A stretch of DNA of 64,000 bases from the NCBI GenBank assembly GCA_001724265.1, contig MEDY01000236.1, positions 1 to 64,000 on the forward strand, read 5' to 3'. The stretch is from Rhizaria sp. SCN 62-66. Its lineage: Eukaryota; Rhizaria, unplaced. Shown here one piece after another: positions 9,573 to 18,717 of this stretch (the first letter of the stretch is position 1; every line of letters starts with the position of its first letter). Position numbers and translations under genes: made by a program. The notes under the pieces were generated by a model. It was given only the letters and a program-made list of their open reading frames with translations, was not told the origin of the DNA and did no database searches.

Positions 9573-10574
9573 TTAGAGGCTCATGAGCTGGCCGTTCTCG
9601 CAGCGGTACTCGCTCTCACGGTAGCATGCCTCGCCGCAAGCCTGCTCCCCCAGAGGGCACATCTTGTTGCCCTCGAGGCAGACGTGGCGGTCGTCCAGGG
9701 GCACGCCGCCGCAGAAGCGGCCGGTGTCGTGCACGAGTTCAGCGCCACCGAGATTCTGGCCCTGCGCCTGGATCGGCGCAGTCTGGGCCTGGCTCTGGAT
9801 AGGCGCGGCCTGTGCTTGGCTCTGGATAGGCGCAGCCTGGGCCTGGGCCTGCACGGGCAGAGCCTGGGCCTGAGCCTGCGACTGCACGGGCAGAGGAGCA
9901 GACTTGATGGGCATGGCGCCCTTGAAAGCCTTGACGGGCGCAGCCTTGACGGGCGCGGCCTGCTGCTGCTGCTGCTGCTGCTGCAGAATCGGCGCAGCCT
10001 TGACAGTTGCAGTCTTAGTGTACGACTTGATGGGGGCCGACTTGATCGGCATGGCGCCCTTGACCGGCGCGGCCTTGACGGCCTGAGCCTGCTCCTGGAA
10101 CTGCTGCACAGGAGCGGACTTGATGGGCATCGCGCCCTTAGCGGCCTTCACAGGCGCAGCCTGAGCCTGAGCCTGGAACTGCTGCTGAACAGGCGCAGCC
10201 TTCAGCGTCGTCTTGACGGCCGCAGCCTTGACGGGCGCGGCCTGCGCCTGAGCCTGGAACTGCTGCTGCACGGGCGCAGCCTTGAGCACAGGCGCAGCCT
10301 TGACGGGGGCAGACTTGAGAATGGGCGCCGACTTAACAGCAGCGGCCTTAATAGGCGCAGCTTGGGCCTGGGCCTGGAACTGTTGCTGGACAGGCGCGGC
10401 CTTGACGGGCATGGGGGCACTCTTGAGCACAGGAGCAGCCTTGGTGGCCTTAAGAATAGGCGCAGTCTGCTGCTGAACAGGCGTCGCCTGCTGAATCGGC
10501 ATCGCCTGCTGCTGCTGCTGATCAGCAGACGACACAGCGACCACGGCGGCGAGGACGGCAAGAGCGAAGCGCAT
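9573..10574 (-). CDS. Secreted Ala/Gln/Pro repeat protein with six-Cys C-terminal motif
   Basis: 333 residues, single exon, TAA stop. A signal peptide (MRFALAVLAAVVAVSSA) precedes about 265 residues of imperfect repeats built from KAAPVQQQFQAQAQA, KSAPILKSAP and KGAMPIKSAP. They are basic, lack Cys and acidic residues, and resemble cell-wall or extracellular-matrix linkers. The last 60 residues change character: six Cys in CGG-VPLDDRHVC-x5-MC-x5-AC-x2-ACY-x4-YRC-x-NGQL. The spacing ACGxxCYxxxxYxCxNGxL resembles the short Cys motif of fungal wall-associated modules such as CBM52, but that is my inference from pattern only. Likely a surface or wall protein. Confidence 0.7.
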   Translation of the reverse strand: MRFALAVLAAVVAVSSADQQQQQAMPIQQATPVQQQTAPILKATKAAPVLKSAPMPVKAAPVQQQFQAQAQAAPIKAAAVKSAPILKSAPVKAAPVLKAAPVQQQFQAQAQAAPVKAAAVKTTLKAAPVQQQFQAQAQAAPVKAAKGAMPIKSAPVQQFQEQAQAVKAAPVKGAMPIKSAPIKSYTKTATVKAAPILQQQQQQQQAAPVKAAPVKAFKGAMPIKSAPLPVQSQAQAQALPVQAQAQAAPIQSQAQAAPIQSQAQTAPIQAQGQNLGGAELVHDTGRFCGGVPLDDRHVCLEGNKMCPLGEQACGEACYRESEYRCENGQLMSL

Positions 10575-12798
10575 CTGGGCTAGAGGCTAAACAGAGAAGT
10601 TGACCACAAAATGAGATAACGTAAGTTATTATGAACTTTAATCTCGTTTATCGGCCTTGTTTGGTATCAAGATCACTTACTGCTTTTATTTCAGTTTGCT
10701 ATATTGAATTTTAATTGCGTTTGGCTCCGACGCTTTCGTGCCCCCAGGGACGGGACAAAGCAGCGGAATGCACTGCTCGATTGCGCACTTCAAGTTGTTC
10801 TTGGATATCTCTTCCTGAAAACATATTGCCGTAAACTTTTAAGTTCACTTCTTATTAATATAAAACAGATTGTATCGTTACTCGTTAAAAACTCTAACGA
10901 AGTGCGTTTCTTCATTGAGCTATGACACATATCAAACTTTTCAAGTTGCTAGCAAGTCCGAGGTCTGAGGGATTTAGAGCAAAAATATGCGGCAATTCTT
11001 GACTCTTTTAAGTGAACCGACAAAATACCTTAAATATACATGCTGTATTGGCTCTCTTGTCGCTGTTGATAAAACAATTTGGATCTGTTAATCAATGCAA
11101 CCTGCGTCAGTTTCAAGTTGCAAGAGGGACGAGCTCTGCTGAAACATCGCACACGCATCTGCAATCATCGCTTTTGTAACATGTTGTGTGAGCAATGTTG
11201 GTGCACGTGATAGCATCAGCGCTCGCAGCGGTAAGCAGGACCTCCCAAACATATGTACACGAGGCTTTTGATCCAAGTTTCTGCAAGGGAAGAGTATAGT
11301 GAGCTCTTCAAGCTGCGTTAACATTGTGTTCCAGCTTCTTGTTCCAGCTCTTCGGTGTCGCCAACAACATTGTCTTGGTGGCTTGTGCGACAAAATGATG
11401 GGTTTAGTGTGCCTCTTGTGTTGGTCCGTCAGCGTTGTGAGTGAGTGTGAATAATGCAGACGTTGTGTATGGTACAAAATGTATATGTGCTTCTGAGTTT
11501 ATGACGAGAGCAGTAAAGCATGAGGCATTATTTCTTGCTGCAACAAGCTATTGCATACCTTGAGAGGGGAATTTTTTTGATAACGTCACTAAAAAGCTTG
11601 CCAGTGGTCAACCACGCTGTTACTATTACTTCTAGGATAATTATTAATACCAGTACCCGAAGACCATCGCTAGTTTGTGACTGCGTGCCGCTGGTGTAAC
11701 TTGGAAAGCGTAGCACAAGAATGGTGTGGCAGTCGATTTTGAAGCTAAAGTGAATGAATACAAATGATATAAGCATTTAAACAGGGAGAAACATATAAAA
11801 ACTTCTTCTTCTCTTTTTTTATTTTACCCCAATAAAAAATTTGAAGGTTGAAAAGATCAAGTGAATTAAAATTTTATTTCTGTTCCCAATATAATTTCTG
11901 CAATAAGTACCCTAAAAATCGCGGTGGCCGCTCATTTTTTTGACATTTCTTTGAAGATATCACAAGGATAACATCATTGGGTGATAGTAAATTTCCGCTA
12001 GGTTATATAAATATTTATTTCTTATTGTTTAAAATGATTTCTTTTTCTCCAAATCTTCATCTCAGTTTTGTCGCCAGTGTACCACAAGAAATGACCCTAA
12101 CAGCATGTGCACTTTTGTCACACATGCGCCGTCAAGACGATATTAAATCAAAATAAGCTACTAAGGCCAGCTATAGCACAAATTCTACTGATTGATTTTA
12201 CTTTCACATAATACACGCTGCTATGAAGTTAATGCAATACAAGTAACCTAACATGGACATGGTTTGGTGTTGGAATGGAGTAAGACGCTTTAAAGTGCAT
12301 TGTATGGAGTATTTACTTTGTAGGTAACAGTAGTACACAATGCGACGACACAGCCAGCCAGAGAAAGTCCCCTGATGTTTGATATGAGAAAGCAAACGCA
12401 GGGGAGCACACGTTTAAATTAGGAAACACTCAAGTCAATAAAGGAGAAAATCCATTCATAAACTTGAGTGCAAAAGTAAGAGCTACGTCTTATAAACACT
12501 TGTTAGCGACAGCGCACGCCCCCAACACAGCTACACAACTCGTCCGTCAGGAACAGAGAGCACAGCTGTGAGGGACGGACACTGCACGCACACACGCGCG
12601 CGCGTACGCGAGACGTTGCCGAGGAGCATTCCGTCACCGCCCAGACTCCACAAACTCGCATGAGTCAGCGAAGGCAAAGGACAGTGGCCTTACAACACCC
12701 ACGTAAGAGATCACATCACCCCGAGCGACACTCGCGAAAAGAGAGATCTGAGCGAGAGTGGCACAGCATGACGTGAATCACAGCGGACGAGTGTCAAC
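10575..12798. other. 2.2-kb gene-poor AT-rich region
   Basis: The longest stretch without a supported gene. Minus-strand frames at 11088-11477 (129 codons) and 11528-11776 have no recognisable motif and ordinary noncoding composition, so I leave them out. A short CG/CA-rich patch lies near 12590-12615. No tRNA-like or repeat structure was seen. Confidence 0.5.
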
Positions 12799-13113
12799 TT
12801 ACGCGATGGGGGAGACGTTGACGGCGGCGGTGCCCTTGGGGGTGGAGCCCATGACGAACTCGACCTTCTGGCCGTCGGTGAGGTTGCGGTAGCCGGAGCC
12901 CTGGATGTTGGAGAAGTGGACGAAGACGTCGGAGCCGTCGTCGCGGGTGATGAAGCCGAAGCCCTTGGCGGAGTCGAACCACTTGACGGTGCCAGTCTCG
13001 CGGGGGGCATCGGAGAAGAGGCGGGCGGGGGCGCCGACGACGGAGGCGAGGGGAGCAATGAGGGCGGGCTTGGTGATCATGCAGATCGCACGCTTGGCAA
13101 AGAGGCTGAGCAT
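12799..13113 (-). CDS. Cold-shock-domain protein with probable mitochondrial targeting
   Basis: 104 residues, TAA stop. The first about 35 residues are basic, hydroxylated and free of acidic residues ([10 protein letters not shown]...APARLFSD), a typical mitochondrial presequence. The rest is a single complete CspA-type cold-shock domain: [20 protein letters not shown] with both RNA-binding motifs (KGFGFI and DVFVHFSNI), then [12 protein letters not shown] and [10 protein letters not shown]. It has no Zn-knuckles or glycine-rich tail as in eukaryotic Y-box or plant proteins, so it looks like a bacterial-style domain sent to the organelle, probably as an RNA chaperone. It is divergent with eL42 across 13114-13653, a 540-base promoter region with no other gene seen. 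Confidence 0.85.
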   Translation of the reverse strand: MLSLFAKRAICMITKPALIAPLASVVGAPARLFSDAPRETGTVKWFDSAKGFGFITRDDGSDVFVHFSNIQGSGYRNLTDGQKVEFVMGSTPKGTAAVNVSPIA

Positions 13114-13653
13114 AGTTAAAGTGTCTGTCTCGGCGGGATAGAACAGGGTGAAAAGGCATAAAAAAGGGCATAGGTGAGAGGCTGGAACATGTGTGGCGCA
13201 TGATCTGTGACATCATCTTGACTGAAGAGACATGCGTTGGAGAAGACAGGAAAGATTGCACCCCACACCGATGTTTGCTCATGGGGCTTCGAATACTTTT
13301 CCAAGGGTAATCTCGCAAGAAAGGGCCCCGCAGTAGTGGTTCTCTTAAAAAAGTCGAGATAGATCACACAGTGATAAAACGTAAAATCTCACAAGAGAGG
13401 TTTCAAACGATACCAGCGGCGCAGATAAAGGAATTTGCGGTGAGCTCAAAATGCCGGTCCGACCTCCAGCTGTACAGAGTAAGTAGGGGACTGTTCTCAA
13501 AAAGTCAAAATCAATTTGGGTCCGGCCGGCCCGGCTTGACTTTGGTGCGGCAGCGGCGGGGACTGGGCCTTCCCCGGCACCAGCCAGAGACGAGCCTCGT
13601 CTCGAACTTTGAAACCGGTTTGTGGTGTTGAGATCTCCCAGAACTCGTTCCAA

Positions 13654-14229
13654 ATGGTACGTAATAGCGCTATCCACTTGCATTCTCTCTTTTACACTTT
13701 ACATTTGCTTTCCAGCGCTTCTCAGAGCCATGATCTGTCGTTCCGAAGCTTCCCGTTAATCCCCACTCTGGCTCACTCTCACTCTCTCGCTCTCTCCGCT
13801 ATCTTTGCCCCGGTGCTCTTTCGCTCTCTCCAGGTTAACTTCCCCAAGCAGAAGAAGACTTACTGCAAGCGTTGCAAGAAGCACACTCTCCAGGGCATCA
13901 CCTGGCAGAAGAAGGCCGGCAAGGCCTCCCTCCTCGCTCAGGGTACGTACACTTCCTTCATGGGCTCATCGACTTCCTACTCTTTACAAGCGTTCGCTCT
14001 CCTCTCCATCTCTCTGCGCCGCGACCGCTTTATTATGTCACACGACTTTGTCCACTCTTCTTTCTATTGCACATACTCACACTCTCTACTTGCGCTTTCT
14101 TTGCTCGCTATTCTGCATCTTCGTTTAGGTAAGCGTCGCTACGACCGGAAGCAGGCCGGTTTCGGTGGTCAGACCAAGCCCGTCTTCCGCAAGAACGTGA
14201 AGACCACCAAGAAGGTCGTCCTCAATTAA
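13654..14229 (+). CDS. RPL36A: 60S ribosomal protein L44/L36a (eL42), C-terminus disrupted
   Basis: Three exons: 13654-13656 (the ATG alone), 13834-13942, 14129-14229; both donors GTACGT. The spliced product starts [17 protein letters not shown] and continues [20 protein letters not shown] and KTTKKVVL, matching eL42. The frame then ends at N-TAA (14227-14229), too early. The second CxxC half of the zinc site and the rest of the domain are missing. A remnant of the true C-terminus, HVEVGGQKSKA then TAA, lies immediately downstream in another frame (about 14239-14274). By comparison with the family about 47 bases are missing between them. Either the assembly is wrong here or this copy is damaged. 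It is a ribosomal protein expected to be essential. Confidence 0.8.
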   Translation: MVRNSAIHLHSLFYTLHLLSSASQSHDLSFRSFPLIPTLAHSHSLALSAIFAPVLFRSLQVNFPKQKKTYCKRCKKHTLQGITWQKKAGKASLLAQGTYTSFMGSSTSYSLQAFALLSISLRRDRFIMSHDFVHSSFYCTYSHSLLALSLLAILHLRLGKRRYDRKQAGFGGQTKPVFRKNVKTTKKVVLN

Positions 14230-14274
14230 GCGCTCCCTCCACGTCGAGGTCGGTGGCCAGAAGTCCAAGGCGTA

Positions 14275-15039
14275 AATTTCCTTACGCACCTCAACTTCAT
14301 TCAATCGGTTTGGACGCTCACGTCGCAGCCTAATCGTTGCGTGTGGCGCTGGTCGGAAATCACAATACATTACAACACCTAACTCAATCCTTTCTGTCTT
14401 ATTTCACCGTCCACTCTCGTCTCTGCTTTGCTTTACCCTTCAATGTCACTCTACGGCATCACTCTCTCAGCCCTGTCTTCTAGTGAAGTTGAATTACTTG
14501 TCTGCATTGATAAACATCTGTGTATTAAGGTCAAGATACGAAGCGGCGCACATCACCGGCGTATCTGTCATCTATGTAGCGTGTTTTTGTCTCTCAAACC
14601 CTTTGATATGGACTGGCTATATCACCCGGCAGAGTAAGAGTGGTGACGAGACAGGTGACTGCAACGCCGGCAGCTTGCGCTTGACGTTAACAGCGTCCGA
14701 TAGCGCTCCACTAGCTCTGCAGCAGACAATAGACTTAGCGCCATCTGCGAAGAGGCAAGATGCACGCAAAGTCAAAAGTTGTCACAGCGGCGGCGTTGCT
14801 CTAAGCAGGGTTCCTGGGCAAGAGATGGGGGAGGTCGCGTCAGCGCGCAAACAGACGCGGCCGGGCCCGATTTCGATACAAAGGGATATAATGCCCGCTT
14901 AGTAGCAACGCATTAGGAAGTAATTAGTGCCTTATGGCGCGTTTGTTGTTAAACTCACTCGTTCAGCTCGTGCAGCGGCGGCCTCGAAATGAGAGGATAC
15001 TGCGGACTTAAGCTCGTTGATACAGCAGCAGCCGCGCGC
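14275..15039. other. Intergenic, no gene seen
   Basis: Between the convergent eL42 and Pcc1 3' ends. A moderately GC-rich patch at 14640-14860 has no motif that I recognise in any frame. Confidence 0.5.
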
Positions 15040-15557
15040 TCAAGCGAACACGGCCATGGTCTTAGCGCACAAAGCGAGGCTGTCAAGAACATTGCTGGCG
15101 GACACACGCACAGTCTTGACGTCAACGCCGGAGATGTTGCTGCAGCACACGGCATAGGGCAGAGGGCGAAAGATGGTGACTAGTGAGCGAAGGGTATCAA
15201 TCGAGGGGATGTGAGCAGGTAAAGTGAGGAGCGGGGGCGGTGTACGTACATCTTGACAACGTTTTCCTCGGCAACAATAGAGCGCTTGACGCGGTCGGGG
15301 CGGACCTCCTCGTCCACGGCCACAGAGCGCGCGGCGATCGAGGCCAGCTTGGCCGACGGGAAGGCAACGTCGAAGTTCCTGTAGACAGCAGTCAGCAACA
15401 ATAGTGGGTGAAATCAGAACAAAAGGAGTTAGTAAGACAGAAATAAGAGGGTGTTAGCGCAAGGGAAGAAAAACTTGGCTCAGAGAGGGGCGCACATGGC
15501 GTGAGAGCGTGAGGGAGGAGCGAGGACGTACACTTCGACAAGCCCAGAGATGGACAT
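15040..15557 (-). CDS. PCC1: KEOPS/EKC complex subunit Pcc1 (LAGE3 family)
   Basis: Three exons in transcript order: 15557-15532, 15378-15250, 15139-15040; both donors GTACGT; TGA stop; 84 residues, the usual size for this family. The spliced protein has the Pcc1 fold signatures: VNFDVAFPSAKLASIAARSV, then DEEVRPDRVKRSIVAEENV, then VKTVRVSASNVLDSLALC at the C-terminus. Pcc1 dimerises and holds Kae1/OSGEP in the complex that makes the universal t6A37 modification of ANN-decoding tRNAs. The gene is easily missed because no exon exceeds 130 bases. All phases join and the total is divisible by three. Confidence 0.85.
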
Positions 15558-16053
15558 CTGGTGACGGGGGACTGGGCGGCAAGAGAGAAAGATGGGGTTT
15601 TTAGAAGTAAGAAACAAAGTGTGATATGCACAGCAGTCGTTAAATACCTGCCATACAAATATTTTCGATATTGACGGAACATACACCGAACTATCAGTAT
15701 TTTTATGAAGGGCCGCCTGCCAGTCGCGAGCGAGCTGCTGGGTGACCGTGGTCAGCTGGCTCGGGACTGAAAAAGTCGAAAAAAGCGCGGTACTTACTTT
15801 TGGGGCCCAGGCCCCAGTCGGTCGGCAGACTTGCACGTGAGACGGGGCGAGGGCGCTGAATCGCCGCCTTCGGAAGCGTCTCTCGCGAGCCAGCGGCTGT
15901 GTGTTGGGCTGTGGATGCATTTAATAACCTTGATTTATCTTTGTATGCTGTGCTGTATTATCCGTTATTGTTCATTGTGTGCTGCCGGCGTCTTGTGGCC
16001 TGTTTCTCATTCCCCACGTGCTTTGCTTCCCCTCTTTGCTTTGCCTTATGTAG
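15558..16053. other. Divergent intergenic region, possible 5'UTR intron of COX6B
   Basis: No coding gene seen. The TAG at 16051-16053 directly before the COX6B ATG, after a T-rich stretch, looks like an intron 3' end, so the COX6B transcript may begin upstream. Confidence 0.35.
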
Positions 16054-16479
16054 ATGGAGCCTGCTGAGTACGCTGCTAAGCGCATTCGTGAGCACGACTT
16101 CGGCCTGTCGTTCTCCGCTGACCCCCGTTTCGTCAACACTCACGACCAGTCCCGCGTACGTCCCCTTTCCGCCTCAATTCACCCTGTAATGTCCACTCTA
16201 TTTCTCTCCCGCGCCCAACCCCAGTCTCGTCTCTCTCTGACCTTCGCTTTTGTCTCCTCCCTGCTTCCCTATTTCCGTTTCCGCCCCGCGCAGTGGTGCT
16301 ACACCCTCTTCAACGACTACCTCCGTTGCAAGGACAAGCTCGGCGAGGACGCCCCCCGTTGCCAGTACCTCAACCAGAAGACCAACGTCATCTGCCCCAT
16401 CTCGTACCTCGACAAGTACCGTGAGTGGATCGACGAGGGCAAGTGGTACGGCTACAAGGCCAAGAACGAGGACAACTAA
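16054..16479 (+). CDS. COX6B: Cytochrome c oxidase subunit 6B
   Basis: Two exons: 16054-16155 and 16294-16479, TAA stop, 95 residues. The 138-base intron begins GTACGT and ends GCAG. It is a multiple of three with no in-frame stop, so the unspliced frame is also open and adds 46 unrelated residues. The spliced protein has DPRFVNTHDQSRWCYTLFND, LRCKDKLGEDAPRC and CPISYLDKYREWIDEG: the family core with the Cx9C and Cx10C pairs of an intermembrane-space protein imported by Mia40. COX6B bridges the two complex IV monomers. The ATG follows an acceptor-like TAG, suggesting a further noncoding exon. Confidence 0.9.
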   Translation: MEPAEYAAKRIREHDFGLSFSADPRFVNTHDQSRVRPLSASIHPVMSTLFLSRAQPQSRLSLTFAFVSSLLPYFRFRPAQWCYTLFNDYLRCKDKLGEDAPRCQYLNQKTNVICPISYLDKYREWIDEGKWYGYKAKNEDN

Positions 16480-17729
16480 GTGCAACATGCGCTTTCCCAC
16501 CTCATTTTCCTCTGCTGCTGCTTCCGTTGCGCGATGCGTGCACTCGTAACCCCCCGTCGGTGCCCGCACTGACCCCGTCCGTGCGGACGCTATTCTCACG
16601 CGGCGCCGACCACCCGTGCACGCCAGAGGCCGGGCCCCCTACTTATCTAATCCCGGGCGCCCTCTCTGGCTCTTGCACGCGCCGCCGTTGCCGTTGCTGT
16701 CGCCACAGTGTCCGCCACCTTCAGTCTCGGTCTCAGTTGCTCGCCACATCAGCGCCCCTCCCCGGTCCCCGTCTCCGCCTCCTTCGGCCGGGGCGGTAAA
16801 TTAATCCGTGCCCCCCCCCGCGTCTGCCACCTTTGCCGCCACGTCTGTTGCTGCTGCTGCTTCTGTGCTGCTGCCGTTGCCGCTGCTGTCGCCGCTGTTC
16901 CCCCGTCGTCGGTCCGTCTCTGGCGTGCTCCACTGCTCGCCACTGCACTCTCGCTTCAGGAGCCTCCCGTCAGCACCCACCGCACCCACAGCAGCAGTCT
17001 GCAGTCTGCATGCCCGCTCGCGGGGCGCGCGCACACCCCTATTTCGTTTTAACCATTATCTCCCGTCCTCGGCCGTCTCCAACCCGGCCCTACGCCGTCC
17101 CCTCCCCCCCTTCGCTCTCTCTACGCCTCAACACCTCTCTGTCGCTCCGCCGCGACGCCTCGGCGCTGTCCCTCCCCCCCGCTGTGCGCCCGCCGCCGCC
17201 CGCCCGCATGATTCACCCCGCGGCGGACGGCAGCAACAAAAACAGCAGCTGCGGGGGTCGCAACACGCAGCCTGCGCTGTGTGTCTCAATGAGAGAGAGA
17301 GAGAGAGGGAGAGAGGGGGGCGGTTCGGCTTTGTTTTTCATCATGTCTGCCTCCTCCGCAGCCTCTGAGCGTGCGTGTTTTCGCACCTTGGACTCTGCGC
17401 CCCCCACACCCCTAACCAAAATAAGTATGTTCGGCCGTTTGCCACATTTGCCATACACAGTCAATATTCAACACTACGACTATATTTTAACATGTTTAAA
17501 GATATATATCATATTATACTATGTATTGATTGATTGTACGAAACTTCATTACGCTTTAGATATCCAAAGTCTTCGGCCCTGGCCAGTCTGCATGATTTGC
17601 AGTCTTCGTCAGTCCCTTGGACTCGACGACAAGAGAGATAATACACGCATTTTTGTCGATAACAGTCGTCTCTCAGTGCACCGGAGACAGCGCCCACCTC
17701 GTCGCCTGACTGGTGGTGACGCCCCTCCC
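16480..17729. other. 1.25-kb GC- and pyrimidine-rich noncoding stretch
   Basis: Between the convergent COX6B and EMC4 3' ends. The + strand is strongly C/T-rich from about 16500 to 17200, with several runs of six or more C, then a GA microsatellite (17291-17316). A long + frame across it (from about 16833) translates to Leu/Cys/Arg/Ser runs and is a composition artefact. From 17400 onward it becomes AT-rich. Confidence 0.45.
17291..17316 (+). repeat. GA microsatellite
   Basis: About 26 bases of nearly perfect GA dinucleotide repeat in noncoding DNA downstream of COX6B. Confidence 0.8.
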
Positions 17730-18395
17730 TCACAGATCTGTGAGGACGGTGAGCACGGCGGCGGCGGGGACCGCGGGCGTGGGCGTGATCAGCTCCTCCC
17801 AGCTGGGCACCAGTCCCATGGCGCGCGCCTTGTACAGCGCCAGCGCCACGCCCGCCACGTTCAGCGCAATCCAGACGAGCTTCGGCACAAGCAGTGACAC
17901 GCTCGCCGCGCGCGCATCGCCGGGCGCCGCGGGGGCGGTGTTGTACTTGGCGAAGGTGTTGTTGACCTCGAAGAGGCGCTGCAGGGGCTGGAACAGCGCC
18001 ATGCCGAGCGTCATGATCGAGAAGATCTGCAGCGCGTTGCCCGACATCCAGAGCATAAAGCCGGTCATGAGGAGCTGCGAGCCGGGCTGCTTGGCCGTCG
18101 CCATCGCGCTCTGGTAGATCTTGTCCGCGCGCTCGGCCGCCAGCGCGGCGGGGGACTGCGCGCCCGCGCCGGCGCCGCTCGAGACGGACGAGGAGGCGTA
18201 GTTGCTGTCGGTGGAGCGCGAGGGGAAGCCGAAAGGAACGGGAAGGGAAGACGCGCCGTTGTGATGGGAGGGCGTGGTGAGGGCGCGCGAGGAAGTGGCG
18301 GCGGAGGCGTCGTCGAGGGCGAAGCAACGGGGAGCGAGTGCCGACCCGGCTGTGGGCGACTTGGGCTTCTGCACGGGGGCCGCTCGAGATGCCAT
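17730..18395 (-). CDS. EMC4: ER membrane protein complex subunit 4
   Basis: 221 residues, single exon, TGA stop. After an about 85-residue low-complexity N-terminus come the family hallmarks: ADKIYQSAMATAKQPGSQLL, FMLWMSGNALQIFSIMTLGM (first membrane segment), LFEVNNTFAKYNT, and a second hydrophobic helix LLVPKLVWIALNVAGVALAL. The FMLWMSGNxLQIFSI signature is specific to EMC4 (TMEM85). EMC4 is part of the cytosolic vestibule of the ER membrane insertase. The family is usually about 180 residues; the excess is in the N-terminal Ser/Ala region. Confidence 0.93.
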   Translation of the reverse strand: MASRAAPVQKPKSPTAGSALAPRCFALDDASAATSSRALTTPSHHNGASSLPVPFGFPSRSTDSNYASSSVSSGAGAGAQSPAALAAERADKIYQSAMATAKQPGSQLLMTGFMLWMSGNALQIFSIMTLGMALFQPLQRLFEVNNTFAKYNTAPAAPGDARAASVSLLVPKLVWIALNVAGVALALYKARAMGLVPSWEELITPTPAVPAAAVLTVLTDL

Positions 18396-18717
18396 AAGCT
18401 ATAAAAGGAAAGAAAAGCACAAATAAATGAGATAAGTGCTGGGGTAGTGCAGCAGAGCGAGTAACGGAATGTTGGCGGAGATCAATAATGAACTTTGTCG
18501 GCCGTCGTGACGTCGCTGTGGGACAGCTCCTGTTCCGCGCTCAGCTCCAACTTCAAGAATCACTGATGTCCTGCGGCTTAACGATCGTAAATTGCGAAGA
18601 TTTTGCAATATGTTAATTAAATCTTACATTTATATTTGAACTTCTTTTTCGTCTTTGTACAGGAGTTGTATTTGGCGCACCCTACGTGGAACTAGCGCAA
18701 CTACCTCCACAGCCCCG
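18396..18717. other. Divergent promoter region EMC4 / giant ORF
   Basis: AT-rich. A TACAG acceptor-like site near 18656-18660 lies before the giant frame, so its transcript may have an upstream noncoding exon. Nothing else seen. Confidence 0.35.

Noticed and set aside
11088-11477. 129-codon minus-strand ORF in the gene-poor region
   Set aside because: No recognisable motif, no splice context, composition not like neighbouring genes.
16156-16293. COX6B intron kept as coding (141-codon ORF)
   Set aside because: The 46 extra residues interrupt the conserved segment between DQSR and WCYTLFND; GTACGT and GCAG borders give the family-length protein.
16833-17897. 354-codon + strand ORF across the COX6B-EMC4 gap
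   Set aside because: It translates to Leu/Cys/Arg/Ser runs, crosses into AT-rich noncoding DNA and antisense EMC4, and has no motif; it reflects pyrimidine-rich composition.
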